Shown here piece after piece: positions 1 through 12,696 of a stretch of DNA of 64,000 bases. The number at the start of each line of letters is the position of its first letter. The stretch's first letter is position 1. Made by a program: the position numbers and the translations under genes. The notes below the pieces were generated by a model, which saw only the letters and a program-made list of their open reading frames with translations, was not told the origin of the DNA and ran no database searches. The DNA is from Romanomermis culicivorax (lineage: Eukaryota > Nematoda > Enoplea > Mermithida > Mermithidae), in NCBI GenBank assembly GCA_963922205.1, contig CAWUHX010000291.1, forward strand, positions 186,001 to 250,000, read 5' to 3'.

Positions 1-335
1 ATATTATACTTTCGCTCATGATAATCTAATCTAGCTCAGAATCCATAGGCGGATTGCGATAAACAGGATGATGTCGAGCTCGAGATAACCACGAAATTTT
101 TCGCACACAAAGCATTTTAAAAAAAGTTCGCGACTATCTTGTTTATTGGCGTCCACCGTTTAGTCTTTTCAGTGTTTTATTGTGTTGAAGCATTTTTACG
201 GTGACTTTAAATTGTTATTGCCAAATACTGTTGATTAATGTATTTTTAATAGAAATTGACGTCAAAAAATATGTATTGACTGAATACAGCTGATGGTAAA
301 CTGTAGACATAGACATGAAAATTTAAGCTGATATA

Positions 336-1224
336 CTATAGTCTGTTTCTCTTGAAATGTTTGTAAACAATAACAGTAAGAAACAAGTACTTTCTGCGGT
401 CTAGGACATTTTGGCGCCGCCGTTTCGGCGCCGGGCCATTTCGGCACCAGCTAATTTGGTGCCAGCGATTTCCGCGCTACGCCTGGCATAATAAAATCTC
501 ATACGCAAAAACAAAATAAAAAGACAGCATTATTTCCCTACTTACATACTTTCAGAGGGCTTAATATCTGTGTAAAAAAGTATGAATGAAAAAATAAATA
601 TACTACTAACGGGAGAAAGAAAAAACAATAACAGAAAAAGAGTTGAAAAACTCCTAAATTTTGTTTTTCATAGGATACTCGTATCCTCCAAGAATAGCTC
701 GACAGTTTGGCTACACTCCCTTACAAAACATCACAGATTATTCACTGTAGACCGTAAATTTACCGTTTCCATAGTATTCCACCGCTCAATACAAAATTTT
801 TCAATTTTTTTCAATTTTTTTGAACAACTTTGTTTTTGTTTTGTTTAACTGAAATATAATGAAGTAATCTAATTCATTTCAGCCAGAAACAGTGGTAAAC
901 TAGGAATTGGAAATGAGATCAATGCGTGATAAGTCATTAGCAAAAAAGAAAGTAATAGGGGAAACATAAAAACATGAACAAAAACATAAGCGAGACACAG
1001 AAAACGACAGAAAAAAGAAATACAAAAAATACAAGATAGAGCAGGAATAAGGAATAATTTAAAATAGAAATACAGTTTGGCGTCGAAACGCCTGATGCCC
1101 AAAAAGCCGGCGCCTAAATGGCCGGCACCGAAGTGACTGGCGCCGAAACAGCCCAGCGCCGATATGGTTGATGCCGCACCGTCCGCTTTCACTTCACAAG
1201 CATTTTATAAAAAAACAAACTATA
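336..1224. repeat. CTATAG-type MITE with nested GC-rich element
   Basis: The left end reads CTATAGTCTGTTTCTCTTG and the right end is the degenerate complement (GCATTTTATAAAAAAACAAACTATA). This is the terminal signature of a dispersed miniature element seen at least five more times in the window. This copy is much longer than the others (177-250 bp) because the foldback-like element at 398-1183 seems to have inserted into it. No coding capacity is seen. Confidence 0.55.
398..1183. mobile_element. Foldback-like element with GGCGCC sub-repeat arms
   Basis: The arms at about 398-480 and 1078-1183 are inverted relative to each other. Each is built from degenerate units of about 16 bp centred on GGCGCC/GGCACC, joined by short CATTT or TTTCG spacers. 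The AT-rich centre has no convincing gene. Terminal inverted repeats made of short direct sub-repeats are the hallmark of foldback elements; the class is inferred. Confidence 0.5.
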
Positions 1225-2746
1225 CTGCCGAATTCACAGTATTGGATGGAGAGTTATAAGCTTGTTCACATTTTTTAAGAATCTTGCACTGAAAAAAGGA
1301 ATAGTGGTAATTTTTCTCTGCTGGACCAACAGAATATTCCGTTTGATGCATTTCTAATACCATTTTTGTATGCAAAGACTTGCCGAGAAAAGTCGAGCAA
1401 TTAGAAAAGTCAAGTGACTTCGACGTCAGCGAGATACGGAAGGCAAATGGAGACGAATTCTCCTGACGAATTCGAGTTATTTAGATCAGAGAGTATTTTT
1501 CTGACGTCAAAACATTTCATTTTGATTCAGATTTCAGAAGTAAAGTGCACATCAAATGGTGCTATAACAATCCAAAAATAAAATTTTTAACGCAGTATAA
1601 CAGCAAAATAAAATCCACAGGAATAACGTTTATTATATGATAGTACATAATGTGAAAATAGATTAGATATATTCAAAAACGCTCAAAACCTGTCGAAAAT
1701 CTACAACCAAAATTTGAATATTTATGGCGGATTTCGATTCCATTCGGGGAATTGAAAATCTGACTAGAACAAAATGAAAAGTAGACTGTTGCATGACACA
1801 AAATTGTGCTTGTGAATTTTTGGACTGGGAAATATGTAAAATTCTGTGAATATCTGTTTTTTACAGAGTTGCAAATCCATATTCCTGTAGTTTAGATAAT
1901 TTACAAGATATAAATTTAACCTCTGACTTGTGTTTTAGCTACTCTGCTTCCACGCATAATAATAATTGGTCGGATGTCATGTGCTTGTAGTTACAGTTCA
2001 GGTTTTTAGTACATTTTTCCGAAGAATAAGGACAATGTGGAAGTGAATTGAATACCAATTCATTTCTATCAGAAGTACGTTCTTCGCCATCTGTGCAAAA
2101 AAACATCCAGTTTCACAATAAACTTATGGTCGGTTTTTATAAAACGCTTTTAAATTGAAAAATGTCAAAAATTGTCACGGTCGTCGAAAAAAATCTTTCT
2201 ATAAAATTTTTCATTCAGTTTACAAATATTAAAATCACAAAAATATGAAATTTGATTTCCACTTGTATTATTTAGAAGCATTTCAAGGAAAACGTACTAG
2301 ACTGTGCTTGTGCTCAAAAAATTATTGCAGATTTAACTCGGCTAATCGGCGATGACAAGGAAATTAGCGCTGATACCATAGTGCTTTTCAAATATTTCGT
2401 TTTTCTAGCACCAATGGCCTATATCTGAACAGTGTCCTAAGACATTGACCTGACCTAAGACATTTCCACTGAAAAATAACAGTGTTCAATCGTACAGCCC
2501 AGAAATGGCCGTCGTACTCTTCATGAGCCTTTATCGTGGATGCTATGTGACTTGATCAAAAAATTTATTGAGTGTCTTTACGTAAAAGCTGACTATGCAT
2601 GGCACAATAATTGCATCTATTGTTTCCTGCTTTAAACAATAATATAGTGAGACACGAAAAAGATTCAGAAAATTTGAGAAAACAAAAATGCATCATTGAC
2701 TATATTGTCCATGTTAAACGATTTGCGATATGGTAGAAAAGTTTTT
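1225..2746. other. Intergenic, no gene seen
   Basis: AT-rich sequence downstream of the collagen gene on its strand. I see no ORF, RNA gene or clear repeat, so it probably holds the collagen 3' UTR and spacer. Confidence 0.5.
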
Positions 2747-3631
2747 TTATCGTCGGCGCACACCATCTTCAAAGAAGACGCCTCCATCCAGGGCGCAATA
2801 TTTCGGACAAATACCTTTGTTGCCTGGTGGTCCTTTGGCTCCTTCGGGTCCCTTGGGCCCAGCTTCGCCGTCACCACCATTGGCACCTGGTGGCCCACTT
2901 GGTCCTTTAGACCCAGGGTTTCCTGGTGTTCCGTCTTTTCCGGGAGGTCCGTTGGTGCCGGGAGGTCCGGTGCTACCGGGTTCGCCATCAGGTCCTTTAT
3001 CGCCGGGCGTCGGTTCAGTGTTGGGAGCAGGAGCGCCGTTGTCACCTGCTGGTCCGTCTTTGCCAGGTTCGCCGTTACCACCAGGTGGTCCTTGAGGTCC
3101 AGCAATACCGGGTTGACCATCTTTACCTGGGCCACCATTGGGTCCGGGAGGTCCGTCTTTGCCATTTTCACCAGGCGGGCCAGCCGGACCAGGTTCACCT
3201 TTGCATTCGGTGCACACCGGCTCGGGGATTTGGCAAACTTCCGGTGGCGGCAAGCCGGGAAAGCCGGGGTTGCCGGGCATTCCGGGACGACCAGGTCGAC
3301 CGGGTTTGCCGGGCTTGCCCTTTGAGCCGGCGCTCCCGGGCAAACAGCAATTTTCACAGCCCCCATAAACTTGACGTTTGGCTTTGGTGTGGTTCCCGAC
3401 TGTGGGCATTGGATGTTGCACTGAGCCGCTGTCGACAGCCACTTGCGCCAGGATGGTGCGCAGACTGGCTTTACACATTTCGCCTTCCACGTCGCCTCGC
3501 GATTGGATGGAGTCGACGTAGTTGTATATCATGGGCAACGTGGCGCAGACGAAAACGACGGCTATAACGCCGAAGCTGGCTGCCGTGTAGGCCACGAACC
3601 TGTACGCTTTCTCCCTGGAATCTTGTTCCAT
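2747..3631 (-). CDS. Nematode cuticle collagen
   Basis: A single exon encodes 294 residues of a cuticle collagen, an extracellular-matrix protein secreted by the hypodermis. The N-terminal domain has a hydrophobic segment at about residues 14-36, as in the nematode cuticle collagen N-terminal family. A basic KAKR site at about 83-86 suits subtilisin-type processing. A Cys cluster (GCENCC, about 91-96) precedes Gly-X-Y blocks at about 98-129 and 144-270 that are split by non-collagenous linkers with paired Cys. The C-terminus (ICPKYCALDGGVFFEDG) is a common nematode ending. The start is the first ATG of the frame and the stop is TAA. Length matches the usual 280-330 residues. Antisense frames are only reflections of the Gly-Pro repeats. 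Confidence 0.95.
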   Translation of the reverse strand: MEQDSREKAYRFVAYTAASFGVIAVVFVCATLPMIYNYVDSIQSRGDVEGEMCKASLRTILAQVAVDSGSVQHPMPTVGNHTKAKRQVYGGCENCCLPGSAGSKGKPGKPGRPGRPGMPGNPGFPGLPPPEVCQIPEPVCTECKGEPGPAGPPGENGKDGPPGPNGGPGKDGQPGIAGPQGPPGGNGEPGKDGPAGDNGAPAPNTEPTPGDKGPDGEPGSTGPPGTNGPPGKDGTPGNPGSKGPSGPPGANGGDGEAGPKGPEGAKGPPGNKGICPKYCALDGGVFFEDGVRRR

Positions 3632-6166
3632 ATTGCTGCGCTAGGTTGAGAAGCAGTGCCTTTGATGAAAATCAAATTTTCAGTCAAGATGATTAGTTCC
3701 GTTTCCTAGTTCCGAGAAGTTGAAGAATTTAAACATATGTAATGTACTGAACAATAATTACATTATTCTCAAAATCTTATACAGCATGCATCAAAATGAT
3801 TCGCCTAAAATTGCTACATAACAGTAACCAGGATATATCTGTGGTTCAAGGCTTTTGAACTCGACAGCAAAATTATCTATAGTCTGCTTTCCTCTAAATG
3901 CCTATAAATAGTAGCAGCAGTGGAAAGCAAGTGCTATTCCATTTTTTACGATTTCTTGTTAAACCAGTTGTCACACAGGACTGAAAATTTGTGAGCATAA
4001 TCGACTACCTTTAACAATTTTTGGAGCAAAAAATTCTACAGTGAAAGCTTTAGGTAAATGATTTTGACGACAAAAGTAGTTCTTGTCATTTTTTGATTCA
4101 CAAGCGTTTTATAAAACTCCGTTCGTTTCGAACTGATTGAACTTTTATTCAAAATTATGGAAAGCTCGTTGACTCTGTTAAAATATTCCTTCGTGATACA
4201 TTTGTTTGACGATCACTCTTTTGAAGCATTTCAAAATTATCAAAATTTATCTCCTGACCTCTAGTAAAGCTGCACTTGCCGAAATTCTAACCGCTGCATC
4301 GCTTTTCAAATAATTGGAGTAAAGTACAATTTTTCCAGAATCGCATGCATTACAAAACGGCACATTTTTGTGGCTTTGAATGAATTACTTTTTTGACAAA
4401 TTTCAAGAAAATCAATAAATCGACGACTAAATGCTGTCGCAGAGTCTAGTTCAATCAGATCATAAGCATAAAGATTCGATAATTTGTTTTAAACAATTTT
4501 TGTATCCATGAGCATCTTTTGGATTAAAAAAGTTTTGAAAATTCTTGAAAAGTACAAATTTTAGTGAAAGCATTTTTACAGTAAGCTGTAATAGAAACTA
4601 ACATATAAAAAGCGTAGTTCTCGAACATTGATGTGGCGTCCTGACTTGCAGACCCCACATTTAGTCGGCGGTTCATTCGCAAACAAATTTAACACAATAC
4701 CGTTCATATGAACAAATACTATAAATAATGTAAATGTAACTCATATCAACTACGTTTTGAACTGTCAACCCATAAGTTCCGTTTCACCTTGTTGCATCAA
4801 TAATATAGAAACGCCCTTACTTTTATGATCCCACTTGCACAAGAATAGTTCGACTATCTATCTAAGACAGCGCCCAAGTTTCCAAAATTGCTAATTAATT
4901 CCTCATAGCCAATTATCTCGACCTATATAGGATAGAAATTTTCGGGCGTGCTTTCTTCCAAATCAGTTTCCCCGCCAGAAAACATTTTTTCCTGTTTCCA
5001 TGTTGACTACACTTTTTTCTTCTTTTTCTAAAATTCTTCCAACGCCGAAATTATCTCGCCATAGAAAATCGTCGACCCGGTGCTTGACAAATGGGAGGAC
5101 TCTCCGTGTTGGCCAACTTATGAAAATGCATCTTTTACGCTCTACATAAGTCGGAAACGTTGATATAGATTTTATGTTCGGTTTTTAGGTAACGATGGTG
5201 GTGGTGAATGAAGAACATTTTTTTCTTTCCAATCCCAAAATGACTGAGATGATACTGATCATTGGAGCACAAAAGGCGTCTTTGTTGTATAGGTTCATTT
5301 CCACTTTTTTAAATTGCCCGAACATCAAGCGTAACCGACGTATACTGTAATCGCCGACGAATAATGTCGCCTACAGTTTATTCGTCATTTTAATTGACAA
5401 TTGTCAAAATATGACAGTGAATCTAGAAATCAGAAAGACAGTTAAAATTCTGACATTTCATAAACCATTTGCACAAGTAACATTTTTTAACATTATGCTC
5501 TGATTGTCTGTGCGAGAATAATGATCTAAATATTGGTGGTAAGCTTGAAATATGTGCTCCTGTGTCAGTTCTGCGCTATTCGATCGTACTCTTATTGATT
5601 TGAAATGCTTCCTAGTGGAACATGGAAAACTGAATTTTGGATTAAGAAGTTTTCCGATTGATCCAACACATTAAACATATAATTTCTTGTTTTAGAGAGC
5701 CTTGTGAAATTTGCGAACTTGGATTCCGCATGGCTAAATGTTATTTCGACTACAAAACTTGAATTTTTTTATTATTTGACGGTTGGAAATACAGATTGAC
5801 GTGAAAATTATCGAACTAGTGCTTACAGTTTTTCCGCAAAAATCATCACGTTTACTGCTAAAGCTCAGAAGCACTAAACATTTCCTTATACATTAGATAG
5901 CTTATGGTGTTGTCTAGCTGCTGATAAATAATTACGGAAATTCATATACTGCTAGGAGCAGAAATTTGAACACCATCTTATCAATGCATTTTCTGTCAAT
6001 TGCAACCTGTTAAAATACAGATTGTTAAATTTCAAAAATGAGACATTATTGACAAATTTCGTATCCTCAATATCACGGTAACAACCATCTTGCATAAATA
6101 AAAAATCTGTACAGCTACCCTACCACAAAGTTTAAAATTTTCGCTTTTTTGGCGTTTTTAAGTATA
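3632..6166. other. Intergenic, collagen upstream region
   Basis: About 2.5 kb with no credible gene. It must hold the collagen promoter (minus strand), though I could not fix a TATA box. A degenerate CTATAG-type MITE lies at about 3877-4130 (clear left end, decayed right end). Confidence 0.45.
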
Positions 6167-6924
6167 CAGGGTGAGCCAAAAAAAGGCGACCGGTACTGAC
6201 TTTCATAGCCTTCAGATGGGTGAAGTTTTTTTAATGCGGTTTCCTGCCGTCGATAGATAAAACATCTGGCATAAGAACTGCAAAGTTTCAGTCAGATTGA
6301 TTGAATATTGACTGAGTAGAATTAAAAACACTAAACGTCGGTTCTTTGCAAATAAATTTTGAAAAATTGACAAAATCAACGTGTTTTACATCAGAAAAGT
6401 GCAATAGATCCAATCATGAGAACCATATAACAGTGGGAAACTACAAGAGAGCCGTTTTAGTGTGTTTTACTTCCTGTTTCACCAATAATTTCAATAGTTT
6501 TTCAATCTAGTCAATGACAGAATTAATTTTGTTTTGATTTTGCTTTTTTTCCAATTTCAAAACAAAAGCTCTTAATTTTGGCGAAATTTTGCCTAACATT
6601 GAAACAAGAAGTTAATGAGTTTAAATTACGTGTAACTTACAAATCTGGGTGACTTTTAAAGTCTTATTATGTGAAGAAAGCTTTACAAGACTTTTCTCAC
6701 AATAGGGCAACTTTTACTTCGATTTCACAATTTTTACTTTTTGAAAAATGATCACTTTTACTAAATTTTTGTTTGTACAGTAACCATAAATGCTAGGAGC
6801 ATAAATTTTGGCCTTTACAGCAAAGATAAACAGGTCATCCCAATGCAGAAATTCGCATTAAACAAGCTTTATCCGTTCAAAAGTTATGGAAGTCAGCACC
6901 GGTCGCCTTTTTTGGCTCACCTTG
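6167..6924 (+). mobile_element. Mariner-like MITE, copy 1
   Basis: 758 bp running from CAGGGTGAGCCAAAA to the inverted TTTTTTGGCTCACCTTG, flanked by TATA on the left and TATA on the right. The outer arm continues through GGCGACCGGTRCTGACTT. A CAGGGTG-type end with a TA target duplication is typical of Tc1/mariner-type elements. No transposase frame is present, so it is non-autonomous. A second copy in opposite orientation lies at 14066-14824. Confidence 0.8.
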
Positions 6925-9540
6925 TATATGTTCGAGACTTGTGATACTATATATGTAGTATATCAGCCTAGGAACCAAATAACTTTATCGTTGAAATCTC
7001 ATTAGACAGAATGAAATATCATATTTTACCCTTTTTATTTACACTTTGTTAAACTTTTATTAGATTTTAAATGTCAAAAATATGACCGTTAAACGGGTGA
7101 AAATCGTAAACGGCCGCGAACCACCGTTTTTCCTCAAAAGGGGTCTTTCGCGGAAAAAAAAATTTAGAAATGAGGAAAAAATTTTTGGCATGGTTCTCAT
7201 TGTGGAAAAAATTTTGGGGAGATTAAAGCCAAAAAGATGCATTTAGGTTAACTTTAGATAGTCAAAGTCTCAAAATTTTTCGGCGCTTCGCACCAGTCAT
7301 GGGTATGATCATTATTTTTTATCAGACGCGGCCGTTAGCATATCCACTACCACATACTAATTTAACCCTCAACAATTTCTATCAATTGAGTTACCTCGTC
7401 TCATTTTGTAATCGTTAACGGCCAGTATGCCGCCGGAAATTGAGATTTTTGATTAATCCTCTCAATTTTTTCTCTCGCGGCTTGGAATTTTTCAAACATT
7501 TTCAACGTGAACTTTTGAATTTATAGACGATGAAGATCGAAGACATCATTCTAAAATTTAAATTTAGAGCTTCTATTCCGCAATATTTATTGTAGAGATT
7601 TATTTTCCAGCGTTTTAGAATGTAAAAACTTTTAAAAAAATAAAAATTACACACTATTTGTTTGATTTTAATTTATTTCCCAAGGTTTCGAAGAGTAAAA
7701 ATTAAGTAAAAATCCGAAACTTTTTCCGGCGCTCGGCGCCGGAATAAGAAATGAATCAAATTCGATAACTCTGATCGGAATCACAGAATTGTTAATGGCA
7801 GATGAATTCATAAGAAATCTATGGTTAATATGTTTACTCCTAAAATGCAGAAAAGAGCATTCGTGGCTACATTATAAACGTTTTTAAAAATGTCGAAAAT
7901 TTGTGGAAAATGAGGAAAAAATTTCGGATTCGGTTCTCATGTGGAAAAAAAGAATTTTTGGTCAGATTGTCATGACATTTGTGAATCTGTATTTCTTTCA
8001 CCAAGTTCATACTGAATGGTATCAAGTGCCAATAAATCTTTTAAAAATCGGCTGCTGATGACATTGCAAGGAGGTTCGACCACAACTGCAATCAGAATAG
8101 ACTTGTTTCAAAGCACAATAGTCCATTTAATTCAAACGAAAACCAAAAAATAGGTTCAGTTTGATACACAATTCTCAAGTGGCCAAAATCATCGAAAAAC
8201 ATCATGATTATCCACTGTCGATTTGGAATACTAAGTTCAATAGATTTTTGAATTGAACTTACTTTCATTGGATCACTGCATCGATCATTCAAAATGAATA
8301 GAGTATTGAAGTCATGGAACGACGCTATCCACTGACGAGGGAATTTGTCGGTTCTTTTGAGCTTTAGAAATGGATTAGCAATCATTTTTATACCGGTTGT
8401 TTGACCCTTTTCAACTGTCTCATTTTTGACATTTTAAAATTTCATATAAAGTGTAAAATGCAAAATAGGAAAAATTATACAGAATTATATTCGGCATTCA
8501 ATGAATGCTCGACGATAAAGTTCTTCATTCTGCTGATACCTCTCAAGGCTCGTACATATGGTGAAAACGTTAAAATTTCGAACGTTGGGATATTGCAACT
8601 ATACGACTATTATTTTTTGCGAGATAATTGTTAGGTTGATATTGAGCATATGAAATTTGTCATGATGACTCGTTTTTGAACTTTACCAATTTTTTTCACA
8701 ATGGTTTTTGAAATGCAATCTCAGAAGATAAGACGGAGCTCAAACTTCAAGTCTTGTGACCCGCTAGCAGTTCATGAATTTCCTTGATTTTTTGTCAGTA
8801 GCTAGAAGACATTGTAAGCTATCCGTTCAATAGGAAAATTCTTGGTGCTTCTGAGTTTTAGCAGTAGACATTTTGATTGTTGTGGAAAAGACTGCAAATT
8901 GTATGCTTAAAATTTGATTCCAAGCATACGATTAATACCCGAATTCCACTTATTTCTACAGTTTATTCCAGCCCATGCTTATCTGATATTGAGTAAATTC
9001 GCAGTGCATAATTCTTGACGTATAAACCTGCAGAAGTTGAAGGAAAGCTATATCAAAAATCTGAGTAGACGACGAATTTTGAAATTTTGTCTCACTGTAG
9101 CTATGCGAATTTTGATTTTCCGATTAAATTGAAATCATTTGCGTTCTTAATTAATACATCAATTCATTGAATATGTGTAATTTTCATGCGTGGTTAATTT
9201 TTCACGTGTCAAGGCTCTATAAAAGAAACTTTCTTTGTTTAAATATGTCGAAAAAAGAAGCTCTCAACTTTAGATTCCTAGCAAAGTATGCTCTTGCAGA
9301 AAATCATAAAAATTCGTTATAGTACTTGCTCTACACTTTTATTATTTATGAGCATTGAATAAAAACTGACCATTAATCATATACCAATAATAGTTTCTGC
9401 AATACACTGCTCTCAATGTTGAAGTTTGAAACGTTATAACTTCTTTGCAATGTAAAGTTAGTCTTTCATCCTATGAGGTACTTTTTTGATATTATCTGGT
9501 TCTATACAACGCGACTATACTCCATTTATTTTAAAACTAG
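6925..9540. other. Intergenic with decayed repeats
   Basis: No gene supported. The segment at about 8100-8310 resembles the element at 14969-15364: it shares the stretch around TTACTTTCATTGGATCACTGC and an AATGAATAGAGTAT end. A minus-strand frame at 8092-8385 falls across that repeat and shows no domain. A small GGCGCC palindrome lies near 7730-7745. Confidence 0.4.
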
Positions 9541-10420
9541 TTTATTGGAAAATGCCCCGATGGGGCAGAAAAAGGGAATATACTTGCTTAGTTACTCGCC
9601 AAGCTAGAAAAAAGGGGTGAACTAGGTTTTTGGAAACGTGGGTGAGCGTTTAAAAAATCAAATTTTGTAATATTGGATTTTCATTCTTTCTCATTAAAAA
9701 ATTTTCCATGTTCGTCAAAAAGTATATACTGCAGTAAAATTTTTCTGAATGAAAATTATATGCAATCATGCTGATGACTGACTTCATTCAAATGAATAGA
9801 AATGGTAAACCAATAGCATTCTAGCTCCTGACTGATTCGAAACTGTGCCTCTCACTCTAGCTGAAGGATAGACAAATAATAGTCATTTTGTTTTTCACGA
9901 CTTATGCCTGTGATTAGAAGGGCGTCCTTAAGCACTATAAAAACTGGAGGTTGGTTGCATTGACCTATCTGAGGATAATCTCAACATCGGGACTAAATTG
10001 CTGATCCTCAGTTTCAGCTAATCCCAATGTCGAGATTACTTTCTTGCAGTTGCACTAACAATCCTCACTTCAGAATTAACTAATACTGAGGTTTAGCTCG
10101 AGTTCGGAAATGGCGGACATTTTTATATTCATTTGCTTTCGATATAAAAAATAATGAGAAAATGTTAGTGCAATCTGACAGCTCGAGCTGTGCATAATCT
10201 CGACATCGAGCGTCGGATAATCCTGACGACGTTGATTTTACACCAAACTTGAGATCATATGTTAGTGCAATCGCTAAAACTGAGGTGGTTGTCCTTTCGA
10301 GATGATCTTGAGGACGAGCTTTGGCCCGTTTACTGCAACTGAGCTCTGGCTACAGTCATTGGGCACGATCCGTAAAAAAAGGGCCAACAGAGTAAAACAT
10401 ACGAAAATGCCTATCTCCTA
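9541..10420 (+). repeat. Dispersed repeat, copy 1
   Basis: This stretch runs from TTATTGGAAAATGCCCC to about the TACAGTCATTGGGCA block and recurs in the same orientation at about 62098-63960, where it is split by an insertion. It includes a region rich in TCTCGACAT / CTCGAG motifs. No coding frame; class unknown. Confidence 0.6.
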
Positions 10421-10933
10421 ATACGGCCAAGCCTACAGTTTCCTCATCTGCACAATTTTAATGCTTGGAATTGGTTCACGTAATTGATTTAGTTCCAAGA
10501 AGACTTAGTGCTGTAACTTTGGATTTTATGCGCTTACTTCCTACAGTGGATTCCTGTTTTATGGACAATAAATTTAGTAAAAATTCCTATGCAGTTGGAA
10601 GCACACATGTGCGAGGGGGTGAGGATATGGGGGCACATACCCTCAGAGTTTTGAAATTGAAAAGTTTCCCATGTGAAAAAAATTTTTGGTTAACATGATT
10701 AGATTTTTGTCCCCGAAAAGGTTAAAACCCCGGGCTTCCCCCCCCTGTACCCTACTGAAAATTTTGGAGCTGCACATGTATGGTTGGAAGATGTGTTGCT
10801 GCACTCAGCTGCAGAATATACTTTTTCAACATGGAAAATTTTTAAATGAGAAAGAATGAAAATCTTCAAGCTACGAATTTTCACTCGGTAAAAGTAAAAA
10901 ATCTGTAAACTGCATAGTAGTTCTAAAAACGAT
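10421..10933. other. Intergenic, nothing recognised
   Basis: Short frames here have no domain or signal peptide and are not supported as genes. Confidence 0.4.
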
Positions 10934-11308
10934 GTGAACAAAGTGTAAAGTGATCATATCCATTGAATTCCTTATGGTCAAAATCCCCTCAACAAAAAAA
11001 AACCACAGAAATACCTTTGTTTCCACCCAGAAATTTTTTTTGAAAGTGACTGCGTCTATTGTATTCCCCATGGTACGTAGAGTAACAGTATCCGTTGAAT
11101 TCCCTATTGTCAGAAACCTCTCCCCCTAAAAATTGCGGAAATACGTTTGTTTACATTCAGGATTATTTTTTACGTAAAGTGATCGCATATTGAATTCTCT
11201 GTGGTCAAAAACCCCTTCCACCAAAAAATCGCGGAAAAACGTTTGTTGACACTCAGGATAACTTTTTATGTGTAAAGTGACCGCGTTCATTGAATTCTCC
11301 ATGATCGA
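10934..11308 (+). repeat. Diverged ~110-bp tandem repeat
   Basis: Three to four degenerate copies of a unit with the landmarks AAAGTGATC, TTGAATTC, TGGTCA, CCCCTCC and GGAAATACGTTTGTT. The copies differ by indels and substitutions, so the array is old. Confidence 0.6.
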
Positions 11309-12696
11309 AAACTTTAATACCCCGAAAATCTCAATATCACTACCGGTTCAATTGAAACTGCAAAAAATTCTGGCACCGTAGTGCATTGTGCTGCAAAAAA
11401 AAAATTTTTTAAAGCCATAAGTATTATATAACGAAATTGCCGAATTTCGCGGTTCCCGGGATTTCGGACCACCGTATAATTGAATTGAGGCCACATTTTA
11501 AAAAAAATGAAAAAACACATTTGAGATTGCACCCCCAAGATGCTGGGGCATGGTGAAACTGGGGGCCTTAAAAAGTGCATTTTTTATATATTTTTTTGGC
11601 CCCACCGAACACCATTTGCAGATAGACTTCAAATGACCACATGCACCCCATGGTTTGTCCCTAGACCGTATATGTTCACATATATTTTTTAGATAACCTG
11701 TTTGGTAAAACAAACGATCAAAAATTTAAAGTTCATGACAACGGAAACAATCTGAAGATGAAATATTCAGGGTAAAGTGGCTAACCCTTGAATGACGAAT
11801 TGTAATATTTTTTAAAATGTGGTTCATTTTCTGCAGCAGTCGAAGAAATCAAAAAAGCAAGTCATTGATTTAAGCATCTAAATACAAAAAAGTATAATAT
11901 CAGATCGTTTGATCGACCATAATGTTTCAAGACAACAAGGCTATGCTCAGCAGTTTCAATATGACTTTTGATGATATGGATTAAACCAATGAACATTTGG
12001 ATGCAATACATCAACGAATATTATGCAAACGAGGTACGGAATGGTGAACGCGTTTGATGGTGATTAGCATACATGCACAGCATGCAAATTCTGCTGGGGG
12101 TCAGCCAGGACGGGGGGTGGAATACAAATTTTTTTTCATTCTTGATAATGAAAAGAAAGATCTTAGAAAGGTTTTTTAACATCCAAACAGCATATTCTTA
12201 CAAATATATTAGTCAGATATGTTAAATAATTTACTTAGACAGCACTTTTTAAACTTTTAATGTTACTCTTTTGGAATCAAGTATGCTTTCTTTAAAAAAA
12301 TTACTAAACCACAGCATCATTTCGATTTTCATGACGACTTTCTCTTCTCTCTTGATCATTTTCCTTCGTCAACTTCTCAATCATTGCTAGGGGAGTCAAA
12401 TCTGCTGGGGGTCAGCAAGAATCTGCTGGGGGTCAATAAAAATCTGCTGGGGGTCAAAACTACCCCAAACCCCCCCCACGTGCATGTATGGTGATTAGTA
12501 ATACTATCCCTATAATTTGCGACCTTATTCATCAATAACTTTTATAACATCGCAAAAACCGGTTTGCCTTAAACTCATTATACAAAAAAATCAAAACTTC
12601 CCAATTTTCGCCAACTGTCAGAAAAAATACTGGTCTTCAAAAAACCGGTGGGAATTTGCTTTCTACTGTATCTTATCTCTGAAGTCTTCTTCGAGT
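11309..12696. other. Upstream region of claudin-like gene
   Basis: No gene seen. AATCTGCTGGGGGTCA occurs three times in tandem at about 12396-12460, with a related copy near 12090. The frame of the next gene opens 180 bp before its likely start, but the upstream part reads as ordinary non-coding sequence. Confidence 0.4.

Noticed and set aside
2665-3567. Long ORFs antisense or out of frame to the collagen
   Set aside because: They reflect the Gly-Pro codon bias of the collagen gene and have no independent features.
8092-8385. 97-residue minus-strand ORF
   Set aside because: It crosses a decayed MITE-like repeat and shows no conserved motif.
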